Shown here: positions 8,373-16,938 of the stretch, one piece after another
Numbering within the stretch: position 1 is the first letter of the stretch
Layout of the letters: each line of letters opens with the position of its first letter
Assembly (NCBI RefSeq): GCF_000280495.2
Contig: NZ_CP018016.1
Span: 930,001-994,000, forward strand
DNA length: 64,000 nt
DNA from: Kosakonia radicincitans DSM 16656
GTDB lineage: Bacteria; Pseudomonadota; Gammaproteobacteria; Enterobacterales; Enterobacteriaceae
Reading direction: 5' to 3'
The notes under the pieces: model-generated
What the model saw: the letters and a program-made list of their open reading frames with translations, nothing else
What the model was told of the DNA's origin: nothing
The model's database searches: none
Program-made: the position numbers and the translations under genes

Positions 8373-8401
8373 AAATGTGATCAAAGTCGAAACGATGTTT
8401 C
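8373..8401. promoter_or_regulatory. Overlapping CRP-like and KdgR-like sites upstream of togM (distal)
   Basis: 8389-8401 is GAAAC-GAT-GTTTC, a perfect palindrome that matches the KdgR core. It is overlapped by 8373-8394, which begins AAATGTGATC, a perfect left half of a CRP site with a degenerate right half. The rest of the 504-base gap 8109-8612 is AT-rich and shows no gene. Confidence 0.55.
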
Positions 8402-8564
8402 AATAAAGTGAGGTGGTAGCGTTTTTCGCCCGAAAAACACGGGGTTTACAGAATCATCCAGGGGAAATAAACACCTATTGTTGCCGCGGATTAAGTATCG
8501 CAGAATGAAACCATTCAAAATGAAAACGATGATCTGGCGAATTATTTTACTGTCTGTGGGAAAT

Positions 8565-8592
8565 AAAAAACGCCCCCAATAATGGGGGCGTT
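8565..8592 (-). terminator. Terminator of kdgF
   Basis: On the minus strand, AACGCCCCC-ATTA-GGGGGCGTT type hairpin (arms ACGCCCCC/GGGGGCGT) followed by a T run. It lies 20 bases after the kdgF stop and separates kdgF from the tog promoter. Confidence 0.9.
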
Positions 8593-8612
8593 AATTAGGG
8601 TGCTTACTATCA

Positions 8613-8936
8613 TTATTTTAAGAAATCTTCGCGCACCGGGGTGAAGGTATCAAGCAGGGTTCCCGCCTTCAGGCAGACGCAGCCGTGCATAATGTGCGGT
8701 TGCTTATAAAGAGTATCGCCTGCGGTGACGATATGTTTCTCATCACCGATGGTAAATTCGAATTCACCGGATAAGACATACGTGAGCTGTTCGTGAGGAT
8801 GGTTGTGCATCGGGCCGATGGCACCTTGTTCGAACATGACTTCGACCGCCATCATTTTGCCGCCATGGGCGAGGATACGACGCGTTACGCCGTTGCCCAG
8901 ATCGTCAAGCTGAGTGTCTTTATGGAAGATAAACAT
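8613..8936 (-). CDS. kdgF: Cupin that linearises unsaturated uronates
   Basis: Small metal-dependent cupin (107 residues). KdgF converts unsaturated galacturonate monomers from pectin lyases to the open-chain keto acid that KduI uses. Seen: cupin motif 1 (GPMHNHPHEQLTYVLSGEFEF, with the HxH...E metal ligands) and motif 2 (GDTLYKQPHIMHG, with the distal His). Its single-gene transcript has its own promoter with a perfect KdgR box and its own terminator. Many cupins look alike; the call depends on motif spacing, length and the neighbouring tog, ogl and kduD genes. Confidence 0.85.
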   Translation of the reverse strand: MFIFHKDTQLDDLGNGVTRRILAHGGKMMAVEVMFEQGAIGPMHNHPHEQLTYVLSGEFEFTIGDEKHIVTAGDTLYKQPHIMHGCVCLKAGTLLDTFTPVREDFLK

Positions 8937-8967
8937 CGGGCTGTCCTGTAGTGAAGAAAAGAGTTAG

Positions 8968-8982
8968 TGAAACGTTGTTTCA
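8968..8982. promoter_or_regulatory. KdgR operator upstream of kdgF
   Basis: TGAAAC-GTT-GTTTCA, a perfect 15-base palindrome matching the KdgR operator consensus, 32 bases before the kdgF start where it would block transcription. Confidence 0.8.
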
Positions 8983-9087
8983 AAATAATTTATCTCAGCG
9001 TTCCGCAAAAATAAACGCGAGACCAGAGAAGTTGAAAGTCGATCACAACTTTGATTGACTGATTGCAAAACCTGACGGAGAAACGCT

Positions 9088-9780
9088 ATGAAAACGATAG
9101 GGCTGCTGGGTGGGATGAGCTGGGAATCGACCATCCCTTACTATCGCCTGATTAACGAGGGTGTGAAGGCCCGGATGGGAGGTCTGCACTCCGCCAGTTT
9201 GTTGCTGCACAGCCTGGATTTTCACGAAATCGAAGCCTGCCAGGCAACGGCACAGTGGCATAAAGCGGGTGAGATCCTCGCGCAGGCCGCTGCGGGTCTG
9301 GAGCAGGCTGGCGCGCAAGCCATTGTGCTTTGTACCAACACCATGCACAAAGTGGCCGGGCAAATTGAAGAGCGTTGCCATATTCCGTTCCTGCATATTG
9401 CCGATGCCACCGGGCGCGCCATTGAAAGCGCGGGCATGCGCAACGTCGCGCTGCTGGGCACGCGTTACACCATGGAGCAGGATTTTTATCGCGGGCGGCT
9501 GGAAAAACAGTTTGGTATCGAAACCTGCGTACCCGGCCCGGAAGATCGCGAACGCGTGAATGAAATCATCTTTGAAGAGCTGTGCCTTGGCACATTCAGC
9601 GATGAGTCGCGTTACTATTTTATCAATCTGATCAAACAAATGGCGAGTGAAGGCGCCGAAGGGGTGATTTTCGGCTGTACCGAGATTGGCCTGCTGATAC
9701 CGGAAAAGAGCAGCCCGATTAAGGTGTTTGACACCGCCGCGCTGCACGCGGCCGATGCAGTGAATTTTATGCTCTCTTAG
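9088..9780 (+). CDS. ygeA: Broad-specificity amino-acid racemase (Asp/Glu racemase family)
   Basis: PLP-independent racemase, 230 residues as in E. coli YgeA, which interconverts L- and D- forms of several amino acids including homoserine. Both catalytic cysteines are present: Cys82 (LCTNTMH) and Cys197 (FGCTEIG). The start is ATG with GACGGAG upstream. It is convergent with lysR and overlaps its end by 4 bases, as expected from K-12 order. Physiological role here is inferred. Confidence 0.9.
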   Translation: MKTIGLLGGMSWESTIPYYRLINEGVKARMGGLHSASLLLHSLDFHEIEACQATAQWHKAGEILAQAAAGLEQAGAQAIVLCTNTMHKVAGQIEERCHIPFLHIADATGRAIESAGMRNVALLGTRYTMEQDFYRGRLEKQFGIETCVPGPEDRERVNEIIFEELCLGTFSDESRYYFINLIKQMASEGAEGVIFGCTEIGLLIPEKSSPIKVFDTAALHAADAVNFMLS

Positions 9781-10703
9781 GACTCGCCCAGCATGGCGGC
9801 CAGCGGCTGGGCGATCAGCGGCATGGCTGCCTGTAAATGGCGCGCGAAAGCATCCACCAGCGCCGACGCCGGACGATGCAGTGGGCGGATCAGACTGACG
9901 GTAAAGGGGACGTCGATACTAAAACGGCGCACGGCGATACCGCTGGCGGCGTAATCCAGCGCTGTCAGCGGGTTAACCACAGAAAGCCCAACGCCCGCGC
10001 GCACCATTGCACAAACCGAGGCGGCGCTGTGGGTTTCCAGCACCATTCGCCGTTTCACCTGATGTTCCGTAAACAGCGCATCCAGCAGTTGCCGGTAGCT
10101 ATCGGTACGCGACAGGCTGATGTAATTCTCCCCCTGAAAATCGGCTGGCGTCAGCACCGTTTTGCTGGCCAGCGGGTGCTCCTGCGGCATCACGCACACT
10201 TCATTACAGGTCAGCAACGGCGTACGTTCGGTGCCCGCCGGGGTGCTCAGCGTTTCGGTCAGGCCTAAATCATGGCGCTGTGCCGACAGCCACTCCTCCA
10301 GCAACGGCGACTCCTGCGGCACAATGTTCAGGCTGACATCCGGATAGCGGGCGAGAAAAGGTTGTAACAGCAGCGGTAAAAAAGATTGCGAGAAGACGGG
10401 CAAACAGGCGACGGAGAGTTCCCCCTGGCGAAACTCGCGCAGGCTTTCGGCGACGCTGACAATTCGGTCCAGCCCGTACCATGAGCGCTGCACCTCTTCA
10501 AACAGCCGCAGCCCTTGTACCGTAGGATGCAAACGCCCGCGCGAACGTTCAAACAGCTTCAGCCCCAGCACCTTTTCACAGCGCGCCAGCTCGCGGCTGA
10601 CCGTCGGCTGCGAGGTATGCAGCAAGGCTGCGGCTTCAGTCAGATTGCCGGTGGTCATCACCGCGTGAAAAATTTCGATATGGCGCAAGTTAACAACTGG
10701 CAT
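9777..10703 (-). CDS. lysR: LysR-type activator of lysA
   Basis: Founding member of the LysR family; activates lysA and represses its own gene in response to diaminopimelate and lysine. The start chosen gives [15 protein letters not shown] (308 residues), matching the E. coli N terminus; an in-frame ATG 10 codons upstream (10733) is possible. Seen: winged HTH (residues ~5-62, with [13 protein letters not shown]) and the periplasmic-binding-protein-like effector domain to the C terminus. It is divergent from lysA with about 120 bases between start codons, which must hold the shared control region. Confidence 0.95.
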   Translation of the reverse strand: MPVVNLRHIEIFHAVMTTGNLTEAAALLHTSQPTVSRELARCEKVLGLKLFERSRGRLHPTVQGLRLFEEVQRSWYGLDRIVSVAESLREFRQGELSVACLPVFSQSFLPLLLQPFLARYPDVSLNIVPQESPLLEEWLSAQRHDLGLTETLSTPAGTERTPLLTCNEVCVMPQEHPLASKTVLTPADFQGENYISLSRTDSYRQLLDALFTEHQVKRRMVLETHSAASVCAMVRAGVGLSVVNPLTALDYAASGIAVRRFSIDVPFTVSLIRPLHRPASALVDAFARHLQAAMPLIAQPLAAMLGES

Positions 10704-10823
10704 CGCGGGATCTCGTTGCTGTGGGTTATCCATATCATTTTTGCATAGAGTCGCGATAAAACGATATTTTTTATTCCCTTCGCGCTGTGGCGTAATCAGT
10801 AAAAATTGCTGACGGAGTTCACC

Positions 10824-12086
10824 ATGCCACGCTCACTACACCAGACCGATACCGACCTGAATGCCGAAAACCTGCTGCGGCTGCCTGCTGAATTTGGCTG
10901 CCCGGTATGGGTTTATGATGCGCAAATTATTCGCGCGCAAATCGCCAAACTCAGCGCGTTTGATGTGGTGCGTTTCGCGCAAAAGGCGTGCTCAAATATT
11001 CATATTCTGCGCCTGATGCGCGAGCAGGGCGTGAAAGTTGATTCGGTGTCGCTGGGCGAGATCGAGCGTGCGTTAGCAGCGGGTTACGATCCGCAAACGC
11101 ATCCGGACGATATTGTTTTCACTGCCGATGTGATTGATGACGCCACGCTGGCGCGCGTCAGCGAGCTGGGCATTGCGGTGAACGCCGGTTCCGTCGATAT
11201 GCTGGAACAGCTCGGCGCTGTGTCGCCGGGCCATCGCGTCTGGCTGCGCGTCAATCCGGGTTTTGGCCACGGCCACAGCCAGAAAACCAATACCGGCGGT
11301 GAAAATAGCAAACACGGTATCTGGTACAGCGATCTCAATGCGGCTCTGGCGGTGATGCAGCGCTATCAGCTAAAACTGGCGGGCATTCATATGCACATCG
11401 GTTCCGGCGTTGATTACGGCCATCTTGAGCAGGTGTGCGGCGCAATGGTGCGTCAGGTGGTGGATTTCGGCCAGGATCTGCCGGCTATCTCCGCCGGTGG
11501 CGGGCTTTCCATTCCCTACCATGAAGGGGAAGATCAGGTTGATACGGCTCACTATTTTGGTTTGTGGAATGCCGCTCGCGAGCAAATCGCCAAACATCTC
11601 GGCCATGCGGTGAAACTGGAGATCGAACCGGGACGCTTCCTGGTTGCTGAATCCGGCGTACTGGTATCGCAGGTGCGCAGCGTGAAGAATATGGGTAGCC
11701 GCCACTTTGTGCTGATTGACGCCGGTTTTAACGATCTGATGCGCCCGGCGATGTACGGCAGCTATCATCACATTACCGCGCTGGCTGGCGATGGCCGCGA
11801 TCTGCATCAGGCTGAACTTATCGACACCGTGGTTGCAGGGCCGCTGTGTGAATCCGGCGATGTCTTTACCCAACAAGAGGGCGGGAAAGTGGAAACCCGC
11901 GCGCTGCCTGCGGTAAAAGCGGGGGATTATCTGGTGCTGCATGATACCGGCGCGTACGGCGCATCGATGTCGTCAAACTACAACAGCCGCCCGCTGCTGC
12001 CGGAAGTGCTGTTTGATCATGGCGTTGCGCGCCTGATCCGCCGCCGTCAGACCATCGACGAGCTGCTGGCGCTGGAGCAGTTCTAA
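10824..12086 (+). CDS. lysA: Diaminopimelate decarboxylase
   Basis: PLP enzyme (fold III) that decarboxylates meso-diaminopimelate to L-lysine, the last step of lysine synthesis. 420 residues, as in E. coli, from the ATG that follows ACGGAG; an upstream in-frame codon at 10806 gives a less likely start. Seen: the PLP lysine Lys54 in FAQKACSN, HMHIGSGVD, EPGRFLVAESG, and the active-site cysteine in GPLCESGD. Its stop overlaps the convergent LacI-type gene by 4 bases. Confidence 0.97.
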   Translation: MPRSLHQTDTDLNAENLLRLPAEFGCPVWVYDAQIIRAQIAKLSAFDVVRFAQKACSNIHILRLMREQGVKVDSVSLGEIERALAAGYDPQTHPDDIVFTADVIDDATLARVSELGIAVNAGSVDMLEQLGAVSPGHRVWLRVNPGFGHGHSQKTNTGGENSKHGIWYSDLNAALAVMQRYQLKLAGIHMHIGSGVDYGHLEQVCGAMVRQVVDFGQDLPAISAGGGLSIPYHEGEDQVDTAHYFGLWNAAREQIAKHLGHAVKLEIEPGRFLVAESGVLVSQVRSVKNMGSRHFVLIDAGFNDLMRPAMYGSYHHITALAGDGRDLHQAELIDTVVAGPLCESGDVFTQQEGGKVETRALPAVKAGDYLVLHDTGAYGASMSSNYNSRPLLPEVLFDHGVARLIRRRQTIDELLALEQF

Positions 12087-13093
12087 TCCTGATACGGTCC
12101 CGCCGCCACCGAATCGCGCAATACCAGCGTGCCGGTAAACGGGGGGATCGGTTCAATCTCGTCGGCATTCGCCAGTTTGATTGCCTGATCGATAGCCGTG
12201 GCGATCATGGTATCGATCGGCAGATAGACCGTTGACAGCCCAGGCTCCAGCCAGCGAGCGCTGGGCGCATCATCAAAACCAAACAGCGAAATATCCTGCG
12301 GAATGCGCAAACCGGCCTGGTAGAGTGCCTTCGATGCGCCGAGCGCCATATCATCGTTACAGGCGAACAAGGCACTGAAATGCGCCCCTTCCTGCAACAT
12401 CTCACGGCACAACTCATAGCCGCGCGTCATGGTGGCGTCGCCGTATTTTACTCTTCCCGCATCCCAGCTAATTCCATGTTTTTCCAGCGCCTTGCGATAC
12501 CCCATTAGTCGCGCTTTGCCGGTGGGAGTATGAATTGGCACGGTGATGCAGGCGATCTCGCGGTGGCCAAGGCCCGCCAGATAATCCACCGCCTGGAAGG
12601 CGGCATCCTGCTGCTCGAAGAAGACACATTTATCATGCGCCTGGGATAATTCGCGGTTGATCACGATCAGCGGCATCGGCGTTTCATCGATCAAACGCAG
12701 GATGCTGTTTTCACTCATAAAACGGGTATAGAGAATAATGGCGTCGCAGCGACGGTCCGCCAGCATCTGCACCGCCAGCGTTTCCCGCTCCGGCGTGTCG
12801 TGACCGTCGGTGACAATCAGTTGCTTACCGTGAAATTCCGTCCGGCGGGAAGCCTGCTGTAGCAGGCGGCCAAAATAGAAACCGTCAAAGCTGGAAACCA
12901 CCAGGCCAATGCTATTACTGGTACGATTCGCCAGCGATTGCGCCAGAAAATTGGGGCGGTACCCCAGCTCTTCCATCGCTTTAAAAACCTGAGCGCGGGT
13001 GCTCTCTTTGACTTGCCCCGTTTTGTTGAGCACCCGGGAAACCGTCGCTTTCGACACGCCTGCGCGCAGTGAAACATCCAGCATTGTGACCAT
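12083..13093 (-). CDS. LacI-family repressor of the adjacent beta-glucoside PTS genes
   Basis: 336 residues: HTH at residues 3-25 (MLDVSLRAGVSKATVSRVLNK), hinge region with the LAQSL leucine, then a sugar-binding domain. Closest to AscG and to the CasR regulator described in the Klebsiella oxytoca cas system; not GalR, which is a separate gene in this window. It is divergent from the EIIC gene, and the gap between them has three TGGNATNCCA palindromes, which are good candidates for its operators. Inducer is probably a phosphorylated or free beta-glucoside; that is inference. It replaces galR as the neighbour of lysA in K-12. Confidence 0.85.
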   Translation of the reverse strand: MVTMLDVSLRAGVSKATVSRVLNKTGQVKESTRAQVFKAMEELGYRPNFLAQSLANRTSNSIGLVVSSFDGFYFGRLLQQASRRTEFHGKQLIVTDGHDTPERETLAVQMLADRRCDAIILYTRFMSENSILRLIDETPMPLIVINRELSQAHDKCVFFEQQDAAFQAVDYLAGLGHREIACITVPIHTPTGKARLMGYRKALEKHGISWDAGRVKYGDATMTRGYELCREMLQEGAHFSALFACNDDMALGASKALYQAGLRIPQDISLFGFDDAPSARWLEPGLSTVYLPIDTMIATAIDQAIKLANADEIEPIPPFTGTLVLRDSVAAGPYQD

Positions 13094-13202
13094 GACAAGC
13101 TCTCCGCATTAATGAGAGGCAGTTTAACACACTCATTTCGCGGGTTAAGGCGTAGCGGGTGGGTTTGGCTTAAGTACGGAAATATCCCTGAAAAAGCTAA
13201 GG

Positions 13203-13306
13203 TGGCATGCCAATGTGAGTAATCGCTTCGTTTTGGAATACCAGTAGAGGGCTTGCGAGCCGGGTCACAGAACTTTTCTAACGCTGTGGCTATTTTTGGT
13301 ATGCCA
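13203..13306. promoter_or_regulatory. Three phased palindromic operators between the LacI-type gene and the EIIC gene
   Basis: TGGCATGCCA (13203-13212), TGGAATACCA (13234-13243) and TGGTATGCCA (13297-13306, in TTTTTGGTATGCCAAA) share the form TGGNATNCCA. Centres are 31 and 63 bases apart, close to 3 and 6 helical turns, so the sites face the same side of the helix, as for cooperative or looping LacI-type repressors. No other feature is visible in the 276-base gap. Confidence 0.7.
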
Positions 13307-13369
13307 AATGGAATCCGGCTGTATACCTGTACCGATAAAAAAAGCCCCCCTTAACTGAGGTGTGACCCT

Positions 13370-14698
13370 ATGGCCCTACAAGAAAAACTCATTGATTCTC
13401 TGGGTAGTTTCGCCACCAAGTTCAACAGCTATCGCTATATCATGGCGATCAAATCTTCGTTTATTACGCTGATGCCGGTCATTATTGTCGGCGCGTTCTC
13501 GGTATTAATTTCCAACATGGTACTGGACCCGAAAAACGGTCTCGCCAGCTTCCAGGCGCTGTCGTTTCTCGCCGCGCTCAAACCGATTACCAGCGCCATT
13601 AACTATGCCACGCTGAACTTCCTCAACATTGGTGCGGTGTTTTTAATTGGTATTGAACTGGGGCGTATTAACGGCATCAAGTCGCTGTTTCCCGGTCTGC
13701 TGGCGGTGATCTGCTTTATCTGCGTGACGCCCACTACTGTCGAGATGATGGTGGATGGCCAGATGCACGTGGTGAAAGATGTGCTGCTGCGCCAGTTCTC
13801 CGATACCCGCAGCCTGTTCCTCGGCATGTTTATCGCTATTTTGTCGGTGGAAGTCTACTGCTGGCTGGAAAACCGCGAGAGCCTGAAGATCAAAATGCCG
13901 GATACCGTACCGCCGAACGTTTCTGCCTCGTTCTCGGCGCTGATCCCGGCGATCATTACCACCACGCTGATCGCCACTTTCGGCTTCGTCTTCCATCAGG
14001 TGACCGGCATGTATCTGTATGACGCCGTGTATCAGGTGGTGCAGCAACCGCTGGAGCGCGTGGTACAAAGCCTGCCCGGCATTCTGCTGCTGATGTTTGT
14101 CGCGCAATTGTTCTGGGTGATCGGTATTCACGGCAACCAAATGATCAAACCGATCCGCGAACCGCTGCTGCTGGGGGCGATCACCGTCAATATGAGCGCC
14201 TTTGAGCAAGGGAAAGAGGTGCCGAACATCATCACCATGCCGTTCTGGGATGTGTACATGAGCATCGGCGGTTCCGGCCTGACCATCGGCCTGCTGATTG
14301 CGGTAATGATCGCCACGAAACGCAAAGAGATGAAAGAGATCGCCAAGCTGTCGATAGGTCCTGGGATCTTCAATATTAACGAGCCGGTGATCTTCGGTAT
14401 GCCGATCATGCTGAACCCGATCCTCGCCATTCCGTTCATTATCACCCCGCTGGTGACCGGCTCGATCGGCTACTTCGCGACGGTAACCGGTTTTGCCGGG
14501 AAAGCCGTGGTGATGGTGCCCTGGACGACGCCGCCGTTGATCAATGCCTGGCTCTCTACCGCAGGCTCAATGGGGGCGGTGGTTACCCAGTTAATCTGCA
14601 TTGTTACCGCCGTCGTTATCTATCTGCCGTTTGTGAAGATCGCCTCCCGCCGCGCGGAACAGGCGCAATTACAGGCGCAAGCCGCCAACAATGCCTGA
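13370..14698 (+). CDS. PTS EIIC permease, lactose/cellobiose family
   Basis: 442-residue membrane domain of a phosphotransferase permease of the Lac family (ChbC/CelB-like, comparable to CasA of K. oxytoca). Seen: about ten hydrophobic segments, the FWVIGIHGNQMIKP segment, and NEPVIFGMPIMLNP, the hallmark of family substrate sites. It has no EIIA or EIIB domain and none is encoded nearby, so it must borrow them (for example ChbA/ChbB). GAGGTG precedes the ATG. It overlaps or abuts the GH1 gene, indicating uptake as a 6-phospho-beta-glucoside followed by hydrolysis. Confidence 0.88.
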   Translation: MALQEKLIDSLGSFATKFNSYRYIMAIKSSFITLMPVIIVGAFSVLISNMVLDPKNGLASFQALSFLAALKPITSAINYATLNFLNIGAVFLIGIELGRINGIKSLFPGLLAVICFICVTPTTVEMMVDGQMHVVKDVLLRQFSDTRSLFLGMFIAILSVEVYCWLENRESLKIKMPDTVPPNVSASFSALIPAIITTTLIATFGFVFHQVTGMYLYDAVYQVVQQPLERVVQSLPGILLLMFVAQLFWVIGIHGNQMIKPIREPLLLGAITVNMSAFEQGKEVPNIITMPFWDVYMSIGGSGLTIGLLIAVMIATKRKEMKEIAKLSIGPGIFNINEPVIFGMPIMLNPILAIPFIITPLVTGSIGYFATVTGFAGKAVVMVPWTTPPLINAWLSTAGSMGAVVTQLICIVTAVVIYLPFVKIASRRAEQAQLQAQAANNA

Positions 14699-14705
14699 GG
14701 ATGTT

Positions 14706-16133
14706 ATGAGTACAAAAACCATTGCCATCCCGCCGTCGTTTATTCTGGGCGCGGCGGCATCGGCCTGGCAAACCGAAGGCTGGGAAGGGAAAAAGGCGGG
14801 CCAGGATTCGTGGCCTGATCTCTGGTACAAAAACGATCGCCACGTCTGGCATGAGGGTTATGGCCCGGCGGTGGCCACGAATTTCTACCAGCGTTTTCGC
14901 GAAGATGTGCAACTGATGAAGCAGGCGGGGTTAACCCACTACCGCACCTCGATCAACTGGTCGCGCTTTCTTACCGATTACGAGCAGGGCGTGGTGGATG
15001 AGACTTACGCCAGCTATTACGACCAGCTTTTTGATGAGATGCAGCGCCATGGCATAACGCCGATGATCTGTCTGGAGCACTACGAGCTGCCCGGTTATCT
15101 GCTGGAAACCTACGGCGGCTGGGCCTCAAAGAGAGTGGTCGAACTCTATCTGCTGTACGTTGAGAAAGTGTTTGCGCGCTTCCACCATAAAGTGACGCGC
15201 TGGTTTACCTTTAATGAGCCGATTGTGGTGCAAACCCGCGTCTATCTTGATGCGCTGCGCTGGCCGTATGAGCAGAACACCAGCACCTGGATGCAGTGGA
15301 ACCACCACAAAAACCTGGCGACGGCAAAAGTGGTGAAGCTGTTTCGCGAGAAGGGGTACGCCGGAACTGTCGGTTGCATTCTCAACCCGGAAGTGACTTA
15401 CCCACGTTCCAGCGCTCCGCACGATGTACTGGCGGCACAGCGTTACGATCTGTTCTATAACCGCGTGTTCCTCGATCCGCTGGTGAAAGGCTACTATCCG
15501 CAGGAGCTGGTGGATCTGCTGGAAAAACAGAACGTTAAATGGGATTACAGCGCAGAGGAACTGGCGATCATTCGCGACAACACCGTCGATGAACTGGGCA
15601 TCAATCTTTACTATCCGCACCGTGTGAAAGCGCCATCGCGCGCCTGGCACCCGGAGACACCGTTCCACCCGGCGTATTACTATGAGCCGTTTGAGCTGCC
15701 GGGCAGAAAGATGAACAAATCGCGCGGCTGGGAGATCCTGCCGGAGATCATCTATGACATGGCGATGCGCATCAAAAACGAGTACGGCAATATTCCGTGG
15801 TTTGTTGCGGAAAGCGGCATGGGCGTGGAGAACGAAGGGCAGTTCCGCAATGCTGAGGGAACCATTGAGGATGATTACCGCATTGAGTTCATCGCCGCGC
15901 ATCTGTATCAGACGCTGCGGGCGCGGGAAGAAGGCGCGAACTGCCACGGCTATATGCTGTGGGCGTTTACCGACAACGTTTCGCCGATGAACGCCTTTAA
16001 AAACCGCTATGGGCTGGTGGAGATCGATCTGCAGCACAACCGCGATCGGCGGGCGAAAAAGTCGCTGCACTGGTTCCGCGCGCTGAGCGATGAGCGCCGG
16101 TTGACCCTTACCCTCGATGATGAAGTAAGATAG
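14706..16133 (+). CDS. 6-phospho-beta-glucosidase (GH1)
   Basis: Cytosolic family 1 glycosidase, 475 residues from the ATG at 14706 (GAGG in GCCTGAGGATG serves as ribosome site); an in-frame ATG at 14691 overlaps the EIIC end. Seen: acid/base Glu in TFNEPI, nucleophile Glu in VAESGMG, and the WAFTDN aglycone segment. The nucleophile motif has ESG rather than the common ENG. Cotranscribed with the EIIC, it would release glucose-6-phosphate and glucose or an aglycone. Corresponds to CasB in the Klebsiella system by position. The exact substrate (cellobiose, arbutin, salicin) cannot be read from sequence. Confidence 0.87.
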   Translation: MSTKTIAIPPSFILGAAASAWQTEGWEGKKAGQDSWPDLWYKNDRHVWHEGYGPAVATNFYQRFREDVQLMKQAGLTHYRTSINWSRFLTDYEQGVVDETYASYYDQLFDEMQRHGITPMICLEHYELPGYLLETYGGWASKRVVELYLLYVEKVFARFHHKVTRWFTFNEPIVVQTRVYLDALRWPYEQNTSTWMQWNHHKNLATAKVVKLFREKGYAGTVGCILNPEVTYPRSSAPHDVLAAQRYDLFYNRVFLDPLVKGYYPQELVDLLEKQNVKWDYSAEELAIIRDNTVDELGINLYYPHRVKAPSRAWHPETPFHPAYYYEPFELPGRKMNKSRGWEILPEIIYDMAMRIKNEYGNIPWFVAESGMGVENEGQFRNAEGTIEDDYRIEFIAAHLYQTLRAREEGANCHGYMLWAFTDNVSPMNAFKNRYGLVEIDLQHNRDRRAKKSLHWFRALSDERRLTLTLDDEVR

Positions 16134-16164
16134 CGCGCAATAACTAATAAGTGCAGGTGATATT

Positions 16165-16938
16165 GTGGAGAAGGCCGTCGTTCCGCCGGAAAAAAAACAG
16201 TACCAGGAGATTGGCGAGGATTTACGCGAGCAAATCATCCAGGGGCACTATCCCGTTGGCTCCCGCCTGCCGCCGGAGCGCAATATCGCCGAAAAATATG
16301 GCGTCAGCCGCACCATTGTGCGCGAAGCGCTGCTGATGCTGGAATTGCAGGGCACGGTTGATATTCGCCAGGGGTCGGGCGTCTATGTGATGCGTATTCC
16401 GCAGGCCCATGAAAACGAGGAAGAGCGCTTTCTCAGTAGCGATGTTGGCCCGTTCGAGATCCTGCAAGCGCGTCAGTTGCTGGAGAGCAATATTGCTGCC
16501 TTTGCGGCGACTATGGCGACGCGGGCGGATGTTGACAACCTGCGGCGGATTCTCGAACAAGAGCAGCGCGCCATCGCCCTGAATGACACCACCCAGGACA
16601 ACAGCAAGATGTTTCATCTGGTGCTGGCCGGGGCTTCGCAAAACCAGATGCTGCTGGCAACGGTAGAGAGCATCTGGCACCAGATGGACAGTAGCCCGCT
16701 GTGGCAACAGTTTAATGTGCATATCGCCAGCCGTCCGTATCGCCTGAAATGGCTGGGCGACCGGCAAACGCTGCTGGCAGCGGTGCGTCGCCGCGATGTG
16801 ATGGGCGCATGGCAGGCGATGTGGCAGCATCTGGAAAATGTCAAAAAAAGCCTGCTGGAGCTATCTGATGAAGATGCGCCGGATTTCGACGGCTATCTGT
16901 TTGAATCCGTCCCCATCTTCCAGGGAAAATTGATGTGA
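16165..16938 (+). CDS. GntR/FadR-family regulator, UxuR/ExuR-like
   Basis: 257 residues, GTG start, 31 bases after the phospho-beta-glucosidase. N-terminal winged HTH (residues ~13-75; LPPERNIAEKYGVSRTIVREAL) and a C-terminal FCD effector domain. The order GPFEILQARQLLESNIAAFAA and WQHLENVKKSLLELS is close to UxuR, the glucuronate repressor of E. coli. However two positions that are metal ligands in FCD proteins differ: the Asp four residues before FH is Ser, and the His of GDHKQIL is Arg (GDRQTLL). Its target and ligand are therefore uncertain. It may control the PTS genes or a distant uronate operon. Confidence 0.8.
   Translation: MEKAVVPPEKKQYQEIGEDLREQIIQGHYPVGSRLPPERNIAEKYGVSRTIVREALLMLELQGTVDIRQGSGVYVMRIPQAHENEEERFLSSDVGPFEILQARQLLESNIAAFAATMATRADVDNLRRILEQEQRAIALNDTTQDNSKMFHLVLAGASQNQMLLATVESIWHQMDSSPLWQQFNVHIASRPYRLKWLGDRQTLLAAVRRRDVMGAWQAMWQHLENVKKSLLELSDEDAPDFDGYLFESVPIFQGKLM

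Noticed and set aside
10703..10733. Ten-residue N-terminal extension of LysR
   Set aside because: The first ATG has no ribosome site and the E. coli protein begins at the inner ATG; kept as an alternative only.
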